41,837 bases of DNA. Source: Actinomycetes bacterium. GTDB lineage: Bacteria; Actinomycetota; Acidimicrobiia; Acidimicrobiales; Palsa-688. The stretch is from contig JAJYLA010000016.1 of assembly GCA_021788115.1 (NCBI GenBank), forward strand, positions 1-41,837, given 5' to 3'. Shown in pieces: positions 37,189-41,837 of the stretch; position 1 is the first letter of the stretch; every line of letters starts with the position of its first letter. The position numbers and the translations under genes were made by a program. The notes beneath the pieces are model-generated. The model did no database searches and was not told the DNA's origin. It saw only the letters and a program-made list of their open reading frames with translations.

Positions 37189-38418
37189 CTAGAAGGTCGG
37201 GTCCTGTCCTGGATGACGGTGCACTACGCCGGTGCGCATGACGAAGTCCACACCGGCCGTGCAGGCGATGTCATCGAGAGGGTTGCCTGGCATAGCGACA
37301 ATGTCCGCGCAGACTCCTGGCTCGAGCACTCCGAGGTCGTTGCGGCCCAGCAGTTCAGCGCCGACCGAGGTGGCGGCCCGAAGCGCCCGTACGGGGCTCA
37401 GACCGGCCTCGACCATCGCCTGGAACTCCAAGATGCCGTGGCTGAAGGGGAACATGCCGCAGTCGGTCCCGTAGGCCACCTTGGCCTCGCTTGCTGCCAG
37501 TAGCTGCTGAGCGGCGTTGATCGCCTTACTGTCGCGGCTGAACTTCCACACCGCCTGGCACGGGAGCGTACCCGCCTGCAGCTGCGCGAGGTCCTCCCGG
37601 GTCATCTGCATGGTGGGCACGACGTAGACGCCCGAGCGCGCGGCCATGTCGATGGCCTCCTCATCGATCAGATAGGCGTGCTCGAGGCTGCGGGCGCCGC
37701 ATCGGATCGCCTGCTTGCACGCCTCGGCAGCGCCGGTGTGCACAGCCACGGGCAGACCGACCAGCCTGGCGGCAGCGCAGAGGGCTTGCATCTCGTCGTC
37801 GAACCAGGTGCCACTCGCCGGGTCGTCGCCGACACTGAAGTAGCCGCCGGCGTTGGCCGTCTTGATCCAGTCGGCCCCATGGGCGTGCTCGCGGCGCACC
37901 GTCCGGCGGATCTCGGTGACTCCGTCGGCGACAGCAGAGACGGGGATATCCCAGCGGGATGCGTAGAAACCGCTCATGTCGCCGTGGCCGCCAGACGCGC
38001 TGATGACATGCGGCGCGACGAAGAGGCGCGGCCCGGGCACCAGGTCGGCGTTGATGGCATCTCGGAGATCAATGGTCGGGAACTCGGGGTCCATGCTGCC
38101 CAGGTCGCGCAGTGTCGTGAAGCCATACCGGAGATACTGCTGGGCCAGGTGGAGGCCTTTGAGGGCCTTGGCGGCCGAGGATTCCAGGGTCTGTAGGGCC
38201 AGGTTGGACGCGTCCATGGTCAGATGGACGTGGGTGTCGATGAACCCCGGGCTGACCGTACGCTCCGACAGGTCGACCAGCTCCGCCCCGTCGGGGCGAG
38301 ACACGGCCGTGCCGATCTCGGCGATCAGGCCGTCACGCACCAGGATCTGCTTGGGGCCAGTGATCTCCTCGGAGACCCCGTCGAAAACCGCTCCGCACAC
38401 CAGAACCGATGTGGTCAC
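37189..38418 (-). CDS. Amidohydrolase-family metal-dependent hydrolase
   Basis: A 409-residue TIM-barrel amidohydrolase. Metal ligands can be placed: His63 and His65 in GFIDTHVHLTM, a probable carbamylated Lys in DWIKTANAGG, His in VAVHTGAAEAC and SLEHAYLID, and Asp in VAYGTDCGMF. The N-terminal beta-sandwich (LVCGAVFDGVSEE) and the C-terminal PGVCADIVAMPGNPL are typical. It resembles imidazolonepropionase-like and Xaa-Arg/Xaa-Pro dipeptidase-type hydrolases; the substrate is unknown. It starts with GTG, seven bases after TAGCCT, so it is probably leaderless. Intact. Confidence 0.85.
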   Translation of the reverse strand: MTTSVLVCGAVFDGVSEEITGPKQILVRDGLIAEIGTAVSRPDGAELVDLSERTVSPGFIDTHVHLTMDASNLALQTLESSAAKALKGLHLAQQYLRYGFTTLRDLGSMDPEFPTIDLRDAINADLVPGPRLFVAPHVISASGGHGDMSGFYASRWDIPVSAVADGVTEIRRTVRREHAHGADWIKTANAGGYFSVGDDPASGTWFDDEMQALCAAARLVGLPVAVHTGAAEACKQAIRCGARSLEHAYLIDEEAIDMAARSGVYVVPTMQMTREDLAQLQAGTLPCQAVWKFSRDSKAINAAQQLLAASEAKVAYGTDCGMFPFSHGILEFQAMVEAGLSPVRALRAATSVGAELLGRNDLGVLEPGVCADIVAMPGNPLDDIACTAGVDFVMRTGVVHRHPGQDPTF

Positions 38419-38425
38419 GACATAC

Positions 38426-38431
38426 AGGCTA
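38426..38431 (-). promoter_or_regulatory. Candidate -10 of amidohydrolase, leaderless
   Basis: TAGCCT on the minus strand ends seven bases before the GTG start, with no ribosome binding site. The rest of the gap to 38660 shows nothing recognisable. Confidence 0.45.
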
Positions 38432-38660
38432 ACCCTCCGCTAGACCCAGCCGCCCCGGGCCTGCCAGCCGTTCTGTCGGGATTAGACAGCGGGCCAACCC
38501 AGTCGGTGTGGGAGGCGGAGGCGGTGAAGGACCCGGTCAGCCCTGCAGTACGGCGGCTCATCTCGACCAAAGATCGGGCGTGCCAAGGCTTCTGGGTCGT
38601 GACCTCTCTACCCCGGGTTGGCCGAGCCACCGACACCAACGAATCGCGGCCGCGGAGCGG

Positions 38661-39047
38661 TCACCCCCACGCCCGGACCCGGGTCGGGCTCAATGTCACG
38701 ACCACTCTTGATTCGCCGGGCTGGTCCATGGTCCGCAGATCGGTGCCGTATTTGGCCGCGACCCGGTCGGCGAAGGCGTAGTCGGGGTCGGGCTCGATCT
38801 GGGCGTTACCGCGCAGTTCGAGGTAACGGTGGGGGTTGGCCAGGTCGAGCAGAAGGAGCCCGCAAGCGGGGCGCTTCATCAGGTTCTTGGTCTTCTGCCG
38901 GCTGGAGTTGAGCGACAAGCGGATGGTGTCTCCTTCGGCCAGGAACCACAGCTCGGACATCTGGGGGTACCCGTTCGACCCGATTGTGGCCAGGGTGGCG
39001 ACCATTCCGTCGAGGAGGTCTCGGTGCGAGTCGGGAATCGACGGCAT
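38661..39047 (-). CDS. PPOX-class F420-dependent oxidoreductase-like protein
   Basis: A 128-residue split-barrel protein of the pyridoxamine 5'-phosphate oxidase superfamily. MVATLATIGSNGYPQMSELW is the first strand pair, IRLSLNSSRQKTKNLMKRPA holds the cofactor-phosphate-contacting residues, and LANPHRYLELRGNAQIEPD is the typical middle segment. In actinobacteria such small proteins usually bind F420 or FMN and reduce quinone-like or other substrates. The ATG follows GGAAGG, so the start is firm. No partner gene lies nearby. Intact. Confidence 0.85.
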   Translation of the reverse strand: MPSIPDSHRDLLDGMVATLATIGSNGYPQMSELWFLAEGDTIRLSLNSSRQKTKNLMKRPACGLLLLDLANPHRYLELRGNAQIEPDPDYAFADRVAAKYGTDLRTMDQPGESRVVVTLSPTRVRAWG

Positions 39048-39295
39048 GGTCCCTTCCTTTCCCCATACCCCAGCACCGTCTCCGACGGGTCGGGTAGAAC
39101 GCCAGGCTTGACCTCGTATTCGTTACGGAAGCTACCACCGTCTTTTGATCCCGGGTGACCGGCTGGGCTGCCCGCTGGACCAGTCTCGCCCCTGGCGCGA
39201 CGATAGGCCCGCCAGAGGAGGGTGAACGTGCTGCATGCGAGGGTTCAACCTCCGGAGCCGGACCCCGGTCACTTTGCATAACTGAGGCCACCCGC

Positions 39296-40137
39296 ATGCC
39301 GGTCGCCTTCTTGGGTCACGGCAACCCCATGAACGCCCTCGATCACAACCGTTACACCGAGGCGTGGCGGGCGCTGGGGGCGAGCGTCGGGCCTCCGCAG
39401 GCGTCTTGTGCGTCTCGGCGCATTGGTACACAACCCCACCGCCGTGACTTCTGAGGGTCAGCCTCGCACCATCCACGACTTCTACGGTTTCCCCGACGAG
39501 TTGTTCGCCGTCGACTACCCGGCGCCAGGAGACCCCGCCCTGGCCAGCAGAGTCGTGGATCTGCTCGAGCCGACCTGAGTGGGCCTAGACAGCGACAGCT
39601 GGGGTATTGACCACGGCACTGGTCGGTTCTGGTCCATGTCTTCGCCGAAGCCGATATCCCGGTGGTGCAGCTGTCCGTCAACGCCACCAAACCCTTCGAA
39701 TACGACCTCGACCTCGACCTGGGCCGTCGCCTGGCCCCGCTTCGGGACGAAGGCATTCTGATCCTGGGCAGCGGCAGGGTGGTCCACAACCTGGGCCAGG
39801 TCGACTAGAGCCAGCCCGCCGGGTCATACGACTGGGCGAGGCGCTTCGACGAGCGAGTCAGCGAGATCATGACCTCGGCTCCTGGCGACATCCTCTCGGT
39901 TGTCGATGACGGCGACTACTCGCTGGCCGTTCCCATACCCGATCATTTCATTCCCCTGCTCTACATCGCGGGCTGGCCGACGCCGCCGGCCAGAAGACCC
40001 GAACCCTGGTGGACGGCTACGCCATGGGTTCGCTGTCGATGACCTGTTTCGCTCTCGGCTGTAAGGACATCGCCGTCAGCGGATCCGGTGAGGCACCTCC
40101 CCTGCCGCCCGTACCGGCAGACGAGTCGAATCTGTGA
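39296..40137 (+). pseudogene. 4,5-DOPA-dioxygenase-like (YgiD/LigB) gene, heavily decayed
   Basis: Starts [20 protein letters not shown], the metal-His motif of YgiD-type LigB dioxygenases. Piecing frames together gives [50 protein letters not shown] and [32 protein letters not shown] and the terminal [20 protein letters not shown] follow. Lesions are one-base losses near 39403, 39620 and 39973, an in-frame TGA at 39576-39578 and an in-frame TAG at 39806-39808, the latter at a position where relatives have Trp (VD*SQPAGSYDWA). Five disruptions in one short gene argue for true decay. Confidence 0.82.
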
Positions 40138-40290
40138 CCGCCCCTTTCCGGACCGAATCGAGCACGGCTCTCACCGCTTCCAGACGCGACTAACGTCGGC
40201 AGCGTTCGGACTGTGGATGGGGAGGGCTCACATGGGTGTGCTGGCTGATGCAGCGAAGATCTCGACTGGGCGACCACAGGTTGTTGGGGT

Positions 40291-40887
40291 GTGACCGAAA
40301 CTCCGATTGCCCGGCCCGCAGGCGACCACAGTCGCATCGTCAACCATGTACTGGCCCCTTCCCCCGGGGTCTACGCCATCGACCCGGTACATACTTTCGT
40401 GGGCTTCGTGGCCCAACACCTCGTGGTCGGCCGGGTCCGTGGCCGCTTCGAGCGAGTGGCCGGCACCGTGACCATCGCAGATGAACTGACGGAGTCATCG
40501 TTGGAGGTCACCGTCGAGACCGCCAGCATCAGCACCCTGTTCGGAGCCCGGGACGAGGACCTGCGCTCAGACCGCTTCCTCGACTGTGACGCTCACCCGA
40601 CCATGCCCTACCGCAGCACCAGCATCGTCGAGCAGCCACGAGGTGAGTGGCGGGTCCTGGGAGAGCTCACCGTCCGAGGTATAACCAAGCCCGTCCCTCT
40701 CACCGTGCACTTCGGCGGCTCCACTACCGACTCGCAGGGAAAGCCGCGTGCCGCGTTCACCGCGAGGGGGACCTTGACTAGAAGCGAGTTCGGTGTCGTC
40801 GCCGAACTGGAGGCAGAGTCGGGGAGTGTGCGCATCGGAGACGACATCACCCTCGAAATAGAAGCCGAAGCAACCCTGTCCCGGTGA
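40291..40887 (+). CDS. YceI-family lipocalin-like protein
   Basis: A 198-residue protein of the YceI family, a lipocalin-like barrel that binds isoprenoid or other amphiphilic ligands. YAIDPVHTFVGFVAQHLVVG is the N-terminal signature. LEVTVETASISTLFGARDED and LRSDRFLDCDAHPTM follow, then GELTVRGITKPVPLTVHFGG. It lacks a signal peptide, so it is likely cytoplasmic, as in many actinobacterial members. The GTG start begins about 35 residues before the YceI core; no ribosome binding site is obvious. Intact. Confidence 0.88.
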   Translation: MTETPIARPAGDHSRIVNHVLAPSPGVYAIDPVHTFVGFVAQHLVVGRVRGRFERVAGTVTIADELTESSLEVTVETASISTLFGARDEDLRSDRFLDCDAHPTMPYRSTSIVEQPRGEWRVLGELTVRGITKPVPLTVHFGGSTTDSQGKPRAAFTARGTLTRSEFGVVAELEAESGSVRIGDDITLEIEAEATLSR

Positions 40888-40962
40888 TCCCCACCATCCC
40901 GTCCGATCTGACACCCAAAGTCAGCGGCAAATCCCGCCGCTCCAACCTGAAAGCGTGACCAC

Positions 40963-41310
40963 ATGAGCGATGACCAGGTATCCGCCAACCTCCAGGGCAT
41001 GGACGACCTCGACTTCACCGGCTGGAACGGCGCCGACTGGCACGGCGTATTCGCCGCCCACCACACCGACGACGTGCTCGTCGACTGGAAAGGCCAACCA
41101 GTCACTCACGGCATCGAAGAGCACATCGCCGCCATGAAAGCCTACGTGGACTCCGCCGGAGGCACCCCACCACAGATCACCTCGCACCCGATCAAGTTCG
41201 GATCCGGGGAATGGACCTGTGTCGTCGGCGAGTTCGAGGGAGGCGGGCGCATGGTCACCGTCGCCCGATGGAAGGACGGCGCCATCGCCGAGGAGTACAT
41301 CTGGTCGTGA
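40963..41310 (+). CDS. SnoaL/NTF2-like small protein
   Basis: A 115-residue protein of the NTF2-like fold. WNGADWHGVFAAHHTDDVLV and THGIEEHIAAMKAYVDS are the usual helix-strand pattern, and GGRMVTVARWKDGAIAEEYI forms the closing strands. Such proteins include polyketide cyclases and scaffold proteins; the role here is unknown. It follows the YceI gene by 75 bases in the same direction. The ATG is not preceded by a clear ribosome binding site. Intact. Confidence 0.8.
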   Translation: MSDDQVSANLQGMDDLDFTGWNGADWHGVFAAHHTDDVLVDWKGQPVTHGIEEHIAAMKAYVDSAGGTPPQITSHPIKFGSGEWTCVVGEFEGGGRMVTVARWKDGAIAEEYIWS

Positions 41311-41686
41311 CGTCCTGGCCCTGAGCCGAGGACTCTGAGCCCCACGGGAGTCCGGATACCCGAGATCGACGGAAAATAGAGCACCTCCTTACAGGCTGCG
41401 TGGAGGCGTCGGCCTGCCTTTCTAACCAAGTGCTCCAACAGACGCGGCAGCTGCGACCCGCATCGGTAGTGTCCCACCGTTCGCTCAGATGAGCGGGACG
41501 GCACTGGAACTCGAAGGTGCCTCGAATGCAGACGAAATTCCGACCAAGCACAGGGTCCACACCATGCAAGAGGCTCTCCGGTCAGGCTGTTTGCTCAGCC
41601 AGGACACCTGCCAGGTCCACGACGGCCACCCGGAACGGCTCCACGTCGTAGTGCGCCGGTCGAGTTCTCCGGCGACCAGGTGACGC
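41311..41686. other. Stretch without a recognisable gene
   Basis: Short open frames exist on both strands (for example 41489-41683), but none has family similarity or a ribosome binding site. It precedes the palindrome cluster. Confidence 0.5.
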
Positions 41687-41706
41687 TTATGCGGAATTCC
41701 GCATAA
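41687..41706. repeat. Perfect 20-bp palindrome
   Basis: TTATGCGGAATTCCGCATAA reads the same on both strands. Related copies of its half-site (ATTATGCG at 41729-41736 and TCCGCATAATCC at 41786-41797) lie within 100 bases. The cluster resembles tyrosine-recombinase or transposon end sites. The element it would belong to is not in the window. Confidence 0.9.
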
Positions 41707-41725
41707 CCGCCATTAGGCGGACGGC

Positions 41726-41797
41726 GGGATTATGCGCCCTGTCGGGCTGTCTTGGCTGGTCAGGGCGCAGGTGGTGGGTGATCTGTCCGCATAATCC
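41726..41797. repeat. Inverted repeats next to the palindrome
   Basis: GGATTATGCG (41727-41736) pairs with CGCATAATCC (41788-41797). Inside it TGCGCCCTG (41733-41741) pairs perfectly with CAGGGCGCA (41761-41769). Two alternative stems share the TTATGCG core of the nearby palindrome, a compact multi-site arrangement at the right edge. Confidence 0.7.
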
Positions 41798-41837
41798 TGG
41801 GGGGTCGCCGTCAGCGGCCCAGGGAGTCGAGCCAGCC

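Noticed and set aside
41489-41683. A 64-codon open frame near the right edge
   Set aside because: No ribosome binding site, no similarity and unremarkable composition; probably chance.

Overview
The window is high-GC chromosomal DNA from an actinobacterium. The class Acidimicrobiia is my best guess. Reasons are a FolP2-type dihydropteroate synthase homologue, F420/flavin enzymes of the luciferase-like and PPOX families, a TIGR03086-type DinB-like protein, a tRNA-Ala gene without an encoded CCA end, and several genes whose start codon sits 6-8 nt after a TANNNT hexamer, the layout expected of leaderless transcripts. The taxonomic call is inference; no rRNA is present.

Left part (1-18.4 kb) is orderly housekeeping DNA. 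A LysM protein runs off the left edge and overlaps a Thr-rich surface protein with an LPXTG-like tail. A minus-strand block lepA-hrcA-dnaJ-rsmE-hemW follows, with a CIRCE heat-shock operator at the hrcA start. Then come a serine-acetyltransferase-like gene, rpsT, and a minus-strand operon trx-folP2-holA-tauE. Next are an APH-type phosphotransferase, a PAC2 protein, a luciferase-like oxidoreductase, leuS and tRNA-Ala(GGC). Only one gene here, a thioredoxin-TPR gene, is visibly broken.

Middle part (18.4-23.1 kb) is a mobile-element graveyard anchored on tRNA-Ala. A frameshifted large serine recombinase reads antisense through the whole tRNA gene. It is followed by chimeric remnants of a replication-relaxation protein, a resolvase and a tyrosine recombinase, an apparently intact vapBC toxin-antitoxin pair, and abutting fragments of a NicO/HupE-like transporter, a methyltransferase and possibly a sulfide:quinone oxidoreductase.

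Right part (23.1-41.8 kb) is accessory DNA with a high load of broken genes. It opens with a secreted protein of about 1,449 aa that carries 14 Cys-paired repeats (probably beta-propeller blades), followed by a decayed BNR-repeat gene and a glyoxylate-shunt pair (malate synthase with one frameshift, and a long ICL2-type isocitrate lyase). Beyond it are small oxidoreductase and stress genes: a TIGR03086 protein, a frameshifted luciferase-like enzyme, a Cys-less DksA/TraR-like protein behind a 17-bp tandem repeat, pirin, an amidohydrolase, a PPOX protein, a decayed 4,5-DOPA dioxygenase-like gene, YceI and a SnoaL-like protein. The right edge carries a perfect 20-bp palindrome and related inverted repeats that look like the end of another mobile element lying outside the window.

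The most unusual items are the 14-repeat secreted protein, the integrase/tRNA overlap with its chimeric remnants, the terminal palindrome cluster, and the contrast in gene decay on the two sides of the tRNA. I saw no CRISPR array, phage structural cluster or recognisable defence system other than vapBC.
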